Assembly (NCBI RefSeq): GCF_007655305.1
Contig: NZ_VLOG01000060.1
Span: 13,888 to 53,838 of the forward strand
Direction: 5' to 3'
Length of the DNA stretch: 39,951 nt
From: Algoriphagus algorifonticola
GTDB taxonomy: Bacteria > Bacteroidota > Bacteroidia > Cytophagales > Cyclobacteriaceae
The notes under the pieces are model-generated. The model was not told where the DNA came from. It saw nothing but the letters and a program-made list of their open reading frames with translations, and searched no databases. Made by a program: the position numbers and the translations under genes. Numbering within the stretch: the first letter of the stretch is position 1; each line of letters starts with the position of its first letter. Shown here in pieces: positions 16,019 through 25,380 of this stretch.

Positions 16019-16600
16019 TTAGCTCTTTAAATGATCCGAAAAGAATTTTTTCAATTTGTCTACTTTAGGTTTGACAACAAACTGACAATAAGGCTGATAA
16101 CCATTTTGGTTGTAATAATCCTGATGGTAATTTTCGGCCTTATAAAAATTTGTAAAAGCTGTTACCTCTGTCACAATAGGATTATCAAAAACTTGCTCTT
16201 GGTTAAGTTTAGCTTTCAAGTCTGACGCAATTCTTCCTTGCTCCTCATCATGGAAGAATATAGCGGAACGATATTGAGGACCTACATCGGCACCCTGCCT
16301 ATTCAATGTGGTTGGATCATGGGTTGCCCAAAAAACTTCTAATATCAGCTCCAAACTGATTTTTTTTGGATCAAAATAAACCTGAATTACCTCGGCATGC
16401 CCTGTAGTTGCGGAACAGATTTCTCTATAAGTTGGATTTTCCACGAATCCCCCCGAATACCCGGAAACCACTTGCTCCACTCCTTCCAGTCTCTGAAAGA
16501 CTGCTTCCGTACACCAGAAACATCCTGCTCCAAGAGTAATCAAGGAAAGGCCATCCGGTATGGAAACTGTGGTTTTCGGAAGTTGAAGTTCGTTCATCAT
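16019..16600 (-). CDS. msrA: Peptide methionine sulfoxide reductase A
   Basis: The 193-residue product has the signature AGCFWCTEAVFQRL with catalytic C27 and a second cysteine C30. Other MsrA landmarks are VSGYSGG, YREICSATTGHAEVIQVYFDP, HDPTTLNRQGADVGPQYRS and NYHQDYY. A C-terminal cysteine in YQPYCQF near residue 172 can act as the resolving residue. It reduces methionine-S-sulfoxide in damaged proteins. No signal peptide is present, so it is cytoplasmic. It follows a DUF3253 gene by 15 bp and is probably co-transcribed with it. Confidence 0.95.
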   Translation of the reverse strand: MMNELQLPKTTVSIPDGLSLITLGAGCFWCTEAVFQRLEGVEQVVSGYSGGFVENPTYREICSATTGHAEVIQVYFDPKKISLELILEVFWATHDPTTLNRQGADVGPQYRSAIFFHDEEQGRIASDLKAKLNQEQVFDNPIVTEVTAFTNFYKAENYHQDYYNQNGYQPYCQFVVKPKVDKLKKFFSDHLKS

Positions 16601-16615
16601 ATTAAAGTTTACAGG

Positions 16616-16870
16616 TCAACAACCTCCTTCTGAAATTGGTTTCGAAATTCTTATTGGACCAATGGGTTTTTCTTCTTTATTCAAGCTTTTTCCATTTTGG
16701 CTAAGATGAATCTCACCATCCAAATACATTTCCCAGGCTTTTTCTCTGACTTCTGTAAGAAAATGCCTCCAGGATTCTGGGTACATCACACGTACCACTT
16801 CTGATGGACAAAAACTTTTTTCTGCCCGAAGTCTACTCATTTCCAAAATGGCTTCTTTTAAAATATCCAT
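16616..16870 (-). CDS. DUF3253 family protein
   Basis: The 84-residue product has the DUF3253 layout: an N-terminal helix (DILKEAILEMSRLRAE), SFCPSEVVRVMYPESWRHFL, a second helix with VREKAWEMYLDGEIHLSQNG, and the closing GPIRISKP. The family looks like a small winged-helix-like domain, with no known role. It sits 15 bp before msrA and 71 bp after the methyltransferase gene in the same direction, so these three probably form one transcript. A short cysteine-containing tail (EGGC) ends the protein. Confidence 0.8.
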   Translation of the reverse strand: MDILKEAILEMSRLRAEKSFCPSEVVRVMYPESWRHFLTEVREKAWEMYLDGEIHLSQNGKSLNKEEKPIGPIRISKPISEGGC

Positions 16871-16941
16871 GAAAAAGATCGGAGAATTAGTAAAATCGAA
16901 TAGGCAAACTACTTTAACCTAAAATTAAAGGTAGTTTGTCA

Positions 16942-17484
16942 CTATTGGCAGACCATCACAAATGCTGGGGGGAGGTTTTTGATAGTAAAACTGGCTTGCA
17001 CCTTTCCGAAATACTTTTGGAACAATTTTTTTAATAAATAGGAATAGCAAATCTGAATAAACGCTCCTCCATTGGCCAATGCATTTTTAGACTGACTTAA
17101 AATTTCATCTGTCACTTCCTTGGATAGGAATGAAAAAGGCAAGGATGAAAAGATAAAGTCGACTTTTCGACCATCCAAATATTTATCTAAGTTTCCGGCA
17201 GAATCATTAATAATCCTGATATTTTTCTGGGGAAACTGTTTTTTCATAGCTTCGCAAAAGGAAGGGTTGATTTCGAATACCAAAAGCTCAGCATCAGGAC
17301 GCATGCGATTGAAAATTCCTTGGGTGATACTTCCATCCCCGCCTCCCATTTCGACAATTAATTTGGACTCAGATAGATCCGCTTGGGAAATCATTTTGTT
17401 TACCAAAGCTTTAGAACTAAATGTAAGTGCACCGGTGGTGCTTAAATTAGAATATAACTCTATAAGAAGATTCGATTTACTCAT
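16942..17484 (-). CDS. Class I SAM methyltransferase, phospholipid-methyltransferase (PmtA)-like
   Basis: The 180-residue protein carries a class I SAM-binding motif IVEMGGGDGSITQGI (about 43-57) and the acidic ribose-binding strand LLVFEINPSFCEAM. A post-motif is DFIFSSLPFSFLSKEV, similar to the SSLP motif of PmtA-like phospholipid N-methyltransferases and related rRNA adenine dimethylase-like proteins. The C-terminus reads IKNLPPAFVMVCQ, also in keeping with PmtA relatives. Substrate, lipid or otherwise, is not settled by the sequence. It heads the leftward group with DUF3253 and msrA, and is divergent from the LTA-synthase-like gene, 79 bp away. Confidence 0.75.
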   Translation of the reverse strand: MSKSNLLIELYSNLSTTGALTFSSKALVNKMISQADLSESKLIVEMGGGDGSITQGIFNRMRPDAELLVFEINPSFCEAMKKQFPQKNIRIINDSAGNLDKYLDGRKVDFIFSSLPFSFLSKEVTDEILSQSKNALANGGAFIQICYSYLLKKLFQKYFGKVQASFTIKNLPPAFVMVCQ

Positions 17485-17563
17485 ATTAGTGATTTGAGAC
17501 CTTGAAGATACCCGATTTTACCCTATATTTTCCCCGTCATCCTAAATTATTATAGTTTTTGTT

Positions 17564-19582
17564 ATGTCTCAAAAGGCATCCATAAGATCCACATTACCCT
17601 ATAGACTGCGTCAAACTCTCAAAAATTTCTGGGGTATGGCCTTGATTTTCATTATTATAATGATAATCCTAAGAGCTTTGGAGCTTTATTTAGTTTTTCA
17701 AAATCATGTCTTAAATCTAACTCCAACTGATGTTATTAGCGGTAGTTTTTTATCGGATATAGCTTGGAGTCTTTATCTTCTAGGGATTTTTTTCACTCTA
17801 TATGTTTTATTTTCACTACTATCCAGGACTTTGGCCAAAGTCCTCTTACAAATTGCCTTGACCATTGTCGTAATTGTTCAGGTAGCATTGATCTTTTACT
17901 TCATTAAGACTTTACTACCTCTTGGTAAGGACCTTTTTGCCTATAACTGGAATGACTTAATTCTTACCGTTCAGGCATCAGGACAATTGAATTTAATTTC
18001 AGTGTTTGGGGGAATAGTGATTTTTTCACTGCTTTTAGCGCTATTTCACTTTGGAACAAGATTTTTCCATTTTTCACTTCAAACCTATACTATTTTCTCT
18101 GCAATTTTAGGCATTGGAGTATTTTCCTTTATCACATTTGATTTGGCTGAAGAGGCTTCGTCTACCGAAGTGGAGCAAAACATTAAACTCAATAAAAGTC
18201 AGTTTCTGGCAGAGTCATCATTCGATTATTGGATGTATGGTGGAGAGTATTACTTTGATTTTTATTTAAGATCGGGAAAAGATGATTTGATTGTAAAAAA
18301 AGAATTTACCAGTGACTCCTATCCTTTTTTGCACAAAGCTGAATATCCGGATGTATTAAGTCCCTATTTTGATTCCTTGGATCAAGCTCCTGATTTGGTG
18401 TTTATATTCCTGGAGAGTTTTGGAAAAGCCTATTCAGGAAGAGATGCATATTTAGGTAGTTTTACGCCTTTTTTAGATTCTCTTGAGCAGCATAGTTTGG
18501 TTTGGTTGAATGCTCTTTCTTCTACAGGTCGTACTTTTGGGCTGCAACCGGGAGTATTTGGTGGTTTACCGTTCGGAGCAAAGGGTTTTTTGGAATTGTA
18601 TGATGAATTTCCTTATCATGAAACTCTTCTCAGTGTACTGAGGGATAATGGATATGAAATCAGATACTTTATTGGAGCAGATAAAAACTTTGACCATGTT
18701 GGAGATTTTATCGATTATCAGCAGCCTGTTCAGTTTGTAGATGAAAAATTATTTGATCCTAAATATCCAAGAGCTCCTTCTTCCGGGAATTTTTCCTGGG
18801 GCTATGCTGACAAAGAACTCTTTAGAAATGGGCTGGAAAAATTACCCGAAACGGTGACCCAACCTCAAGTCAGAATATTTCAAACCCAAACCTCTCATGA
18901 CCCCTATATTGTTCCGGAAAGGCCATTCTATAGTGAGAAGCTCAGAACCCACCTAAGAGATTATCTTAATCTGAATCCTTCGGAATTTGACTCTTATTTG
19001 GCTTATGAGGATATATACATGACTGTTTTATACGCAGATGATGCTGTAAAAGAGTTTATCAATGAATACAAAAAAAGACCTGAGTTTTCCAATACGATAT
19101 TTATAATCACGGGTGATCATCGTCTGCCTGAAATTCCTATGTCCTCAAGACTGGATAGATTTCACGTACCTTTGATTATTTACTCTCCACTTTTGGAGCG
19201 AACAGATTACTTCAAAGGAGTGACTAGTCATTATGAAATCACTCCAAGTATTTTAGCCTTTTTGGAAGCTCAAGTAGGAATACAATTACCTGAGCAAGTT
19301 ACTTGGCAGGGGCAGGTGTTGGATACTACAAGGAATTTTCAATCCCGAATTGCTATGCCTTTGATGAGAAACAAAAATCAGTTGATGGAGTATATCCATG
19401 GTGAATTGTTTCTCTCTGATGGTCAATTGTTTAAAGTTTCGGATCAGTTAAATATTGACCCAATCAATTCACCAGATGATTTAACACAAATGATTGGGGA
19501 GTTTGAGGATTTCAAGAACAAAAACAATTACATGATCCAAACCAGAAAACTCTTGCCTCCGCCTAATTTGGCTAGCAATTAA
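17564..19582 (+). CDS. LTA-synthase-like membrane sulfatase/phosphotransferase
   Basis: The 672-residue protein begins with about five transmembrane segments (to about residue 192: near 23-45, 63-85, 92-114, 143-163, 173-193) and continues with a large periplasmic alkaline-phosphatase-superfamily domain. Visible metal and catalytic positions are E284 in FIFLESFG, the probable nucleophile T324 in SSTGRTFG, H445 in TQTSHDPY, and D518-H519 in IITGDHR. The pattern is that of LtaS and phosphoethanolamine or phosphoglycerol transferases, which modify membrane or cell-surface glycans. Bacteroidota lack lipoteichoic acid, so a surface polysaccharide or lipid is the likelier acceptor. Its 3' end overlaps by 4 bp the convergent polysaccharide-locus gene, which fits a role in the same surface. 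Confidence 0.87.
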   Translation: MSQKASIRSTLPYRLRQTLKNFWGMALIFIIIMIILRALELYLVFQNHVLNLTPTDVISGSFLSDIAWSLYLLGIFFTLYVLFSLLSRTLAKVLLQIALTIVVIVQVALIFYFIKTLLPLGKDLFAYNWNDLILTVQASGQLNLISVFGGIVIFSLLLALFHFGTRFFHFSLQTYTIFSAILGIGVFSFITFDLAEEASSTEVEQNIKLNKSQFLAESSFDYWMYGGEYYFDFYLRSGKDDLIVKKEFTSDSYPFLHKAEYPDVLSPYFDSLDQAPDLVFIFLESFGKAYSGRDAYLGSFTPFLDSLEQHSLVWLNALSSTGRTFGLQPGVFGGLPFGAKGFLELYDEFPYHETLLSVLRDNGYEIRYFIGADKNFDHVGDFIDYQQPVQFVDEKLFDPKYPRAPSSGNFSWGYADKELFRNGLEKLPETVTQPQVRIFQTQTSHDPYIVPERPFYSEKLRTHLRDYLNLNPSEFDSYLAYEDIYMTVLYADDAVKEFINEYKKRPEFSNTIFIITGDHRLPEIPMSSRLDRFHVPLIIYSPLLERTDYFKGVTSHYEITPSILAFLEAQVGIQLPEQVTWQGQVLDTTRNFQSRIAMPLMRNKNQLMEYIHGELFLSDGQLFKVSDQLNIDPINSPDDLTQMIGEFEDFKNKNNYMIQTRKLLPPPNLASN

Positions 19583-20760
19583 TTCTGTTTTTGGTGGGTT
19601 CTTTTTAAAATTTGCCTAGTCAGTGGAAGATAGTAATTCCAGAAAAAACTCTGTCTATCTCTGTAATCAGAAGCTACATAAAGCCCTCTATAGAAAAATG
19701 GCAGCCCTTTAAATCTAGCAGCGCCTAAATCACCCTGTATATCTGAGAAATCACCGGACATATAATAAATTTCTCCTTTACCATTAGGTTTAAAAACAGC
19801 AGCAGGAAAAAATCTTGGAAGGCCCATTTCTCTCAATCGTTCTAGACCTTGATTGGTTGCCCCTATGTCGAAATAAGATATTACCTGATAATCTCTTTCA
19901 ATTAAAACTACATCAAACCAATCAGGATAGGGTACTACTTCGGGAAGACTGAAACCGTGCTTATTTACTTTTTGGGTTCTAATTAATGGGGTATTATTTG
20001 TAAAATCCTCATTTGCCACAAAGATTTCAATTTTTCCAAGCTCATTAATAAAAACCATCCCCGGGCCTCTGAATTCCCACTGATTGGAATTTTGCTTTCT
20101 ATAATTACTGATCAACCACTGAGGTAAATCGGAGTTTTGAGCCGAATCAAGTTCATCGAAATACCTCCCTATCCAGCCTGTCCATTTCAAGCCCATCAGG
20201 CGTTCAAATTGGGATCGAATTGATTTCAGAGTTGGCGAGGCCATGGTATTAAACTCTGCGACAATACTTTTTTCATTTGCCTTTGCAAGAGTCAATAAAT
20301 CTATATCTGCTTGATTTAGACCACCATATATCTTATTACTTCTTTCATTACTTTTGCTTTGATTTGCGAAAAAATTGTTTTCATACACCCCATAAGTATC
20401 TGCATAGTAAAACAACTCATGATCCTGAACAAGCTTTTCCAAATTAAGCTTGATAGGCTGAATCAAGTCTTTTACTTCTCCAATTTCTTCCTGAATCTCG
20501 GAAGGGAAAAAACCTAAATAGTCTTTCTTTCTATCGTAATAGAAGCCGTCTTTTTTTACATATTTATCATATTCCAGAGCCCAAAATAGTGCCTTATGCT
20601 CTCTTAAAGTAGAGTTAGGAACTGTTTTATCAATAACCAAGACTGAGAGATCCTTTTTTGACTCTAACCACCAGACTCCAAAACTTAGACCAGGGACCAC
20701 AACCAAGATCAAAAAGAACGGCCAAAGGCGAAGAAAAAAGAGCTTTAATTCCTGTCCCAT
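19579..20760 (-). CDS. Membrane-anchored protein of unknown function in polysaccharide operon
   Basis: The 393-residue product has one N-terminal transmembrane segment (about residues 10-32) and otherwise a large domain that should face the periplasm. I do not recognise a named family. The segment LSVLVIDKTVPNSTLREHKALFWAL looks like the first strand and helix of a Rossmann-like or glutamine-amidotransferase-like fold. It is followed by IYGGLNQADIDLL, IVAEFNTMASPT and LKWTGWIGRYFDEL; the second half contains GPGMVFIN and YPDWFDVVLI. A glycan-modifying role is guessed from context alone: it is the last gene of the response regulator-HEAT-GT2-YaiO operon, 2 bp after the YaiO stop. Confidence 0.65.
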   Translation of the reverse strand: MGQELKLFFLRLWPFFLILVVVPGLSFGVWWLESKKDLSVLVIDKTVPNSTLREHKALFWALEYDKYVKKDGFYYDRKKDYLGFFPSEIQEEIGEVKDLIQPIKLNLEKLVQDHELFYYADTYGVYENNFFANQSKSNERSNKIYGGLNQADIDLLTLAKANEKSIVAEFNTMASPTLKSIRSQFERLMGLKWTGWIGRYFDELDSAQNSDLPQWLISNYRKQNSNQWEFRGPGMVFINELGKIEIFVANEDFTNNTPLIRTQKVNKHGFSLPEVVPYPDWFDVVLIERDYQVISYFDIGATNQGLERLREMGLPRFFPAAVFKPNGKGEIYYMSGDFSDIQGDLGAARFKGLPFFYRGLYVASDYRDRQSFFWNYYLPLTRQILKRTHQKQN

Positions 20761-20762
20761 AA

Positions 20763-21992
20763 TTAGAATCTATATTCAGTGCCTACTGAAATGTTAATAT
20801 TATTTCTAAATCGGTCTGCTGCTAATTCATCCCTACTATACCCAGTAAACCCAAAAATCATCAATCGAGGACTTATTAATTGCTGATAGCCAAGTCTTGC
20901 TCGGTATGAGTTTAATAGCTGGGATTGATCTCTGCTTTCCTCATCAGGAGAAACTCCAGTACTCAACTGTAATGAAAAGAAATCTTCTGCGGTTTTGAAA
21001 TAGTACCTGGCCTGAAAATTACCTGAGGTACTTGTGCCATTATTAGCAGAGGGCACCACATTGACCCTGAAGTTCAACCACCAACTCCCCACATATTTCC
21101 CCAGTGAACCCGTCAAAATATGGGTCACTTCCGAAAAACCCAGATAACGGTATCCACCATCGATTTCCCAGGCTTTAGGTAAGTTAAAATAAATGGATGC
21201 ACCCATTCTTAATTTAGGAAAGAAAGATGCGCTTGATCCACCAATGTTTAAATAAGCATAGGAGCTTTTGCCGAGTGAGGGATATGCATCTAATTCATAC
21301 AATGTTCCAAACCCATCAAATCGAGAGCTTTGGGTTACCCTGGCTATCAATGAACCTGTCAAGTTTGTTCTTGTCCTTCCATAAACTGACCAAGTGTGCC
21401 AAGGACTGATTTCACCCTGAAATGTATCGTAATCATAGGTCACTCCCAAAGCAGAATTTCTTCTTAACCTCTGCAGGTTTTGAATATAACCCAACAAACC
21501 TTCCTGCTTGAACCCTTGATCAAAAAGATTCTGGGCTATTGTATAGGCTTCATCATAATTTTCTTGATAATACAATAATCTGGACTCTCGGTATCTGATA
21601 GGATTAGGAAGCTGTCCTTCAAAATTCTGCCTCGCCCTTTGCAAGATTTCATCTGCTTTTTGGTATTGCTCACCCCAGGATAAATTATCCAAATAGGCTA
21701 CATAGGCATCAGCATAAGTCGGTGATGCTACAATGGCCCTCTCCAAATAAATACTGGCAGAATCGTTTTTCCCCTCCCAAGCATAGCTTCGTCCCACAAG
21801 TATTAAAATATCTGCATACTCAGGATATTTACTCAAAGCCCTGAATGCTATGGATCGTCCTTCCTGATATTTTCCATCGAGGATCAAAGTTCTAGCTTCA
21901 TAAAAAAGCTGATCCGGATCAAAATTATCCTGCGCAAGGCTGAAACCAAAAGATCCAATCAGAACAAGAGCGATCAATGTTAGATTTTTCAT
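20763..21992 (-). CDS. TPR protein with YaiO-type outer-membrane beta-barrel
   Basis: The 409-residue product has a signal peptide ending SLAQ (residue 21). TPR-like helices follow (about 25-180: ARTLILDGKYQEGRSIAFRALSKYPEY, GKNDSASIYLERAIVASPTYADAYVAY), then a C-terminal barrel of about 185-409 with alternating strands and a terminal aromatic (SVGTEYRF). This matches YaiO-family outer-membrane proteins. TPR plus barrel is also the logic of PgaA, which exports poly-N-acetylglucosamine, so an export role for the polysaccharide made by the neighbouring GT2 is a reasonable inference. Its start overlaps the GT2 stop by 4 bp, consistent with translational coupling. Confidence 0.85.
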   Translation of the reverse strand: MKNLTLIALVLIGSFGFSLAQDNFDPDQLFYEARTLILDGKYQEGRSIAFRALSKYPEYADILILVGRSYAWEGKNDSASIYLERAIVASPTYADAYVAYLDNLSWGEQYQKADEILQRARQNFEGQLPNPIRYRESRLLYYQENYDEAYTIAQNLFDQGFKQEGLLGYIQNLQRLRRNSALGVTYDYDTFQGEISPWHTWSVYGRTRTNLTGSLIARVTQSSRFDGFGTLYELDAYPSLGKSSYAYLNIGGSSASFFPKLRMGASIYFNLPKAWEIDGGYRYLGFSEVTHILTGSLGKYVGSWWLNFRVNVVPSANNGTSTSGNFQARYYFKTAEDFFSLQLSTGVSPDEESRDQSQLLNSYRARLGYQQLISPRLMIFGFTGYSRDELAADRFRNNINISVGTEYRF

Positions 21993-23455
21993 AGGCTTTT
22001 TTCAGCTTGGGCTTCAATCGTTTTCCTTTCTTCTGCAGTTTTAAATCCAGTCCGGATCATTTGTCCCCATCCACCTTTTCCGATAATAAAGTCAAGATGA
22101 CCTTTCAGTCCCCACAAAAGCACCTTGGGATGAATGTATAATGGCTCTATCAAAATGATCCAAATTAGCTTCTTGAGATCACTTTTATTCTTGTAATTAT
22201 TATATGAAATCTGTTCATATAATATGCTAAAGGAGGATACCAATAGAGATAAGAGATAAATCATGAACAATAAAGCCAGGAAGTATATTGCAGAAAAATC
22301 ACCGATGATTAAAAGAATCAAAGTGTAAATCAGTCCAAAAATCTCAATGATGGGTGCCATCTTTTCAAAAACAGACCAGAAAGGATAAGATATGGTGCCC
22401 AGAATACCAAACTTAGGATTCAAGCCAATCTTTCTGTGAAGCTGGAGGGTCTCTATAGTTCCCCTCATCCAACGGTTTCTCTGCCTTCCCAAAACTTCAA
22501 CATCTTCCGGTACTTCGGTCCAACAAAGTGGATCTGGGATAAATGAAACTTTATATGGAATCTTTTTCTCCTCCATATATCTTCTCATCCTCACCACCAG
22601 CTCCATATCTTCACCCACTGTTTTCGGAAAATATCCACCAACCTTCAATACCAAATCACGTCTAAAAAAACCGAATGCTCCTGAAATAAGCATGAGTCCA
22701 TTGATTCTTGTCCAGGCCATTCTACCCATCAAAAAAGCCCGGCAATATTCTATCACTTGAAATTGCCCTAAGGTACTTTGAGGCACTCTGTACTTGGTAA
22801 CAGTTCCATCCTGCACATCACAATTATTGGCAATTCCGATAGCCCCACCAACTGCGATTACCTTGCGGTTAGTTTCTTCCATAAATGGACGGACCATTCG
22901 AGTCAGAGAATCATTAGCCAGAATACAATCCACATCTATACAAGCTAAAATTTCCATCTGCGAAATATTGATTCCTGCATTAAGTGCATCTGCCTTGCCC
23001 CCGTTTGCTTTGTCTATGACAGTAAGTCTTCTATAGGATTTATTCTGGGATTTATAGACTCCCTTCACTTCTTGCGTGATAATCTCAGAGTTGTACGCAT
23101 AGGAAACTTTTTGTAATTCAAAAGCATCCAAAAGTTTGGTCAGTGTATCATCTTTGGAGCCATCATTGATAATAATTACCTCAAATTTCCCATAATGTAA
23201 GGATAAAAGACTTTTTACATTTTGAACAATATTAGAGCCTTCATTATAAGCAGGTGCAAGTATGCTTACTCCCGGGGCAATTGGAGAGGTGATGATATCT
23301 TCATAATCGGCAAACCTGTTTTTCCTCCTATAATCCCTCATCTCCAAAGCACTTAGTATCATGATGATGAAGTAAATCACAATCACAGAAAAACTAAGGA
23401 TCAAGTAAAAGAGCCCAACAAGTTCGATGAGAAAGTAAAACAGAAAATTATACAT
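21989..23455 (-). CDS. Processive family 2 glycosyltransferase
   Basis: The 488-residue protein has N-terminal membrane helices (about residues 8-35), then a cytosolic GT2 domain, then several C-terminal transmembrane helices (about 365-425). GT2 motifs are VSILAPAYNEG, IINDGSKDDT, the DVD metal site in LACIDVDCILA, TVGEDMELVVRM (catalytic GED) and QRNRWMRGT (QxxRW). The last two mark processive synthases such as PgaC, hyaluronan and cellulose synthases. There is no PilZ domain, so c-di-GMP control through it is not seen. It overlaps the HEAT gene by 8 bp and the YaiO gene by 4 bp. The sugar donor cannot be told from the sequence. Confidence 0.92.
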   Translation of the reverse strand: MYNFLFYFLIELVGLFYLILSFSVIVIYFIIMILSALEMRDYRRKNRFADYEDIITSPIAPGVSILAPAYNEGSNIVQNVKSLLSLHYGKFEVIIINDGSKDDTLTKLLDAFELQKVSYAYNSEIITQEVKGVYKSQNKSYRRLTVIDKANGGKADALNAGINISQMEILACIDVDCILANDSLTRMVRPFMEETNRKVIAVGGAIGIANNCDVQDGTVTKYRVPQSTLGQFQVIEYCRAFLMGRMAWTRINGLMLISGAFGFFRRDLVLKVGGYFPKTVGEDMELVVRMRRYMEEKKIPYKVSFIPDPLCWTEVPEDVEVLGRQRNRWMRGTIETLQLHRKIGLNPKFGILGTISYPFWSVFEKMAPIIEIFGLIYTLILLIIGDFSAIYFLALLFMIYLLSLLVSSFSILYEQISYNNYKNKSDLKKLIWIILIEPLYIHPKVLLWGLKGHLDFIIGKGGWGQMIRTGFKTAEERKTIEAQAEKSL

Positions 23456-25016
23456 TGCTTAAGAGTGGGTCTTGAATTTGGGCTTTGAGCGCTTGATTTT
23501 CTGGTAAGGGTTGAGTTGATACAAACTTTTCGAAGGTTTCAGTATTCAACTTACTCAAACTTGTAAGGCAGGCCCTGCGAAGTCTAAAATCTATAGTTTG
23601 AACAAGAATATCCATCAGTATAACCTCAGAATAAGAGTTACCCAAATTCCCTGCAGCCTTCACTGCGATTTTCTTTAAATCCGGATTGGTAGAAAGCATA
23701 CAGTTATTGATAAACTCTACTTCCATATGGGCACCTAAAGCATCATAGGTATTGATCAATTCAATTTTTTCATCATCGGTAGAAGCCTCGTTGATCATGT
23801 GTAATTCTGCAATTAAATCTACCCTACCCAGCATTCTCACCAACTTTATTGCAAATTCTCTCACAGATTGATTTTTGGATTTTAGGAGAATAGGGATATT
23901 CAAAAATTTGGATGATCCTACAAACTTGATGATGCGGAGATAATTCATCTGTTGCCAATCGGAAAGTGGATAATCCTGGTCTTTCAAAAAACTTAAATCG
24001 ACTTTTTCAGAAAGATTGAGGAGTGTTGCCCCCGCCAAAGACCTTACATAAAAATTCTTTGAATTGGTAAAGGACTTGACCTCGTTGATCAACTCACCCA
24101 GATCCATCTCATTGACCTGTACTAAACCTGCAGATATTTTGTCCCAACGTGAATCTTTCAGATTAGCTTTCGTCAGTTCTACCAATCCTAACCGTTTGTA
24201 AAGGGTCTTCAATTTATCCTTAAATTCCCCTTTCATTTTTTTATTGAGACCAATAATTCTTTCTATCAGTACTTGCTTAAATAAGCGCTTTTTAAAAAGT
24301 GATTTTGGAAAAATATCTGATATCTCCTCATTACTCATTTGGCTGATTTCTTCCAAATCTTTTTCAAATAGCAGGTTAGTCAATGGACCGATAATTTCCT
24401 GCTCATAATTCTTAATATTCTCTTCCCGTTGATTCCTTTGGGTTTTAAATATTAGCATAAAAATAATCATACTTGCCGCAGAAAATATGAAAAATAGAAT
24501 TATTAAGGTTACAGCCAATAATTTAAAGTCCCCCAGTAGCCGGTTTTTATAGGCGTCCAAAGGTTGGTAATTATTGGAAGAGGCTACAAGCAAAATATCA
24601 TTTTCGGGCTGTTCTTTGTCCTCAGCCAACACAAAATCACCAGTGGCATACATAGTCTCTAAATAACTCCGAAGGCCATTTATATTCGTTTTTTCCTCAT
24701 AAACAAAAAATAAGATACTGGCGGAATCTCCTTTTAATGGCTCGTAAAGGGAATCTATCAAAGTACCATTTTTAAATGCTTTTGAAATAAAAGCAGTATC
24801 AGTTTCAACCCATAAGAAAGTGGAATCACCTGGAATTTTTGAGTTTTTACTAACCTTTGGAATAAAAAACTTATAACTGAATGAAGGAATTTCCTCTTGA
24901 AGCTTCAATTCCTGAATTAAAGCCGCGGAATCCCGAAAAGGAAGTAATCCCTCTTGACCGAATGAAAGAGAAAGTGTTGCTAAAAAGAAGATGAATAGTA
25001 AAAGTTTTCTCTTCAT
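23448..25016 (-). CDS. Membrane protein with periplasmic N-domain and cytoplasmic HEAT repeats
   Basis: The 522-residue product has a signal peptide (MKRKLLLFIFFLATLSLSFGQ), a periplasmic region of about 22-160 and a transmembrane helix at about 165-190. A long charged helical cytoplasmic part ends in HEAT-like repeats (about 300-510: NFYVRSLAGATLLNLSEKV, SVREFAIKLVRMLGRVDLI, DLKKIAVKAAGNLGN, DFRLRRACLTSLSKL). HEAT repeats bind protein partners. Lying between a single-domain response regulator and a GT2 synthase, it is a natural candidate to carry the regulator's signal to the synthase or couple it to the outer membrane. That is inference; no such mechanism is known to me for this family. Confidence 0.82.
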   Translation of the reverse strand: MKRKLLLFIFFLATLSLSFGQEGLLPFRDSAALIQELKLQEEIPSFSYKFFIPKVSKNSKIPGDSTFLWVETDTAFISKAFKNGTLIDSLYEPLKGDSASILFFVYEEKTNINGLRSYLETMYATGDFVLAEDKEQPENDILLVASSNNYQPLDAYKNRLLGDFKLLAVTLIILFFIFSAASMIIFMLIFKTQRNQREENIKNYEQEIIGPLTNLLFEKDLEEISQMSNEEISDIFPKSLFKKRLFKQVLIERIIGLNKKMKGEFKDKLKTLYKRLGLVELTKANLKDSRWDKISAGLVQVNEMDLGELINEVKSFTNSKNFYVRSLAGATLLNLSEKVDLSFLKDQDYPLSDWQQMNYLRIIKFVGSSKFLNIPILLKSKNQSVREFAIKLVRMLGRVDLIAELHMINEASTDDEKIELINTYDALGAHMEVEFINNCMLSTNPDLKKIAVKAAGNLGNSYSEVILMDILVQTIDFRLRRACLTSLSKLNTETFEKFVSTQPLPENQALKAQIQDPLLSNV

Positions 25017-25020
25017 AGAT

Positions 25021-25380
25021 TTAGGTTAAAACTCTTCGGACTCGAATCGCTAATTCATTAGGATTAAATGGCTTAGGTATAAAATCTGCCACACCTAAGT
25101 TAAATGCCTCCAGCACAACCTCTTCCTCTTCGCCCAAGGAGCTCAACACAATAATAGGAATCTCCGGCTTAGTTTTTTTTGCATGATGAATAATTTCTAT
25201 TCCACTTCGAAAAGGCATCATCACGTCAGTAATTATTAAATCGGGGTCGATGGTATCAATAGCATGAATTCCTTCATTTCCATCTTTCACCAAAATAGTT
25301 TCGTATCCATCCTTTTTCAGTCTGAACTGTACTAAACTTGATATTAATAAGTCATCCTCAATAATTAGGATTTTTTTCAT
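25021..25380 (-). CDS. Single-domain response regulator
   Basis: I choose the start at MKKILIIEDD (25380) rather than the in-frame ATG six codons upstream, since this is the canonical receiver N-terminus. The 119 residues are one CheY-like receiver: acidic pocket D9/D10, phospho-acceptor D52 in LIITDVMMP, S80/S81 in IIVLSS, and K103 in FIPKPF. There is no output domain, so it must act through a partner. The neighbour 4 bp downstream, the HEAT protein, is the likely target, with the GT2 operon beyond. No histidine kinase is in the window. It is the first gene of the operon. Confidence 0.9.
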   Translation of the reverse strand: MKKILIIEDDLLISSLVQFRLKKDGYETILVKDGNEGIHAIDTIDPDLIITDVMMPFRSGIEIIHHAKKTKPEIPIIVLSSLGEEEEVVLEAFNLGVADFIPKPFNPNELAIRVRRVLT

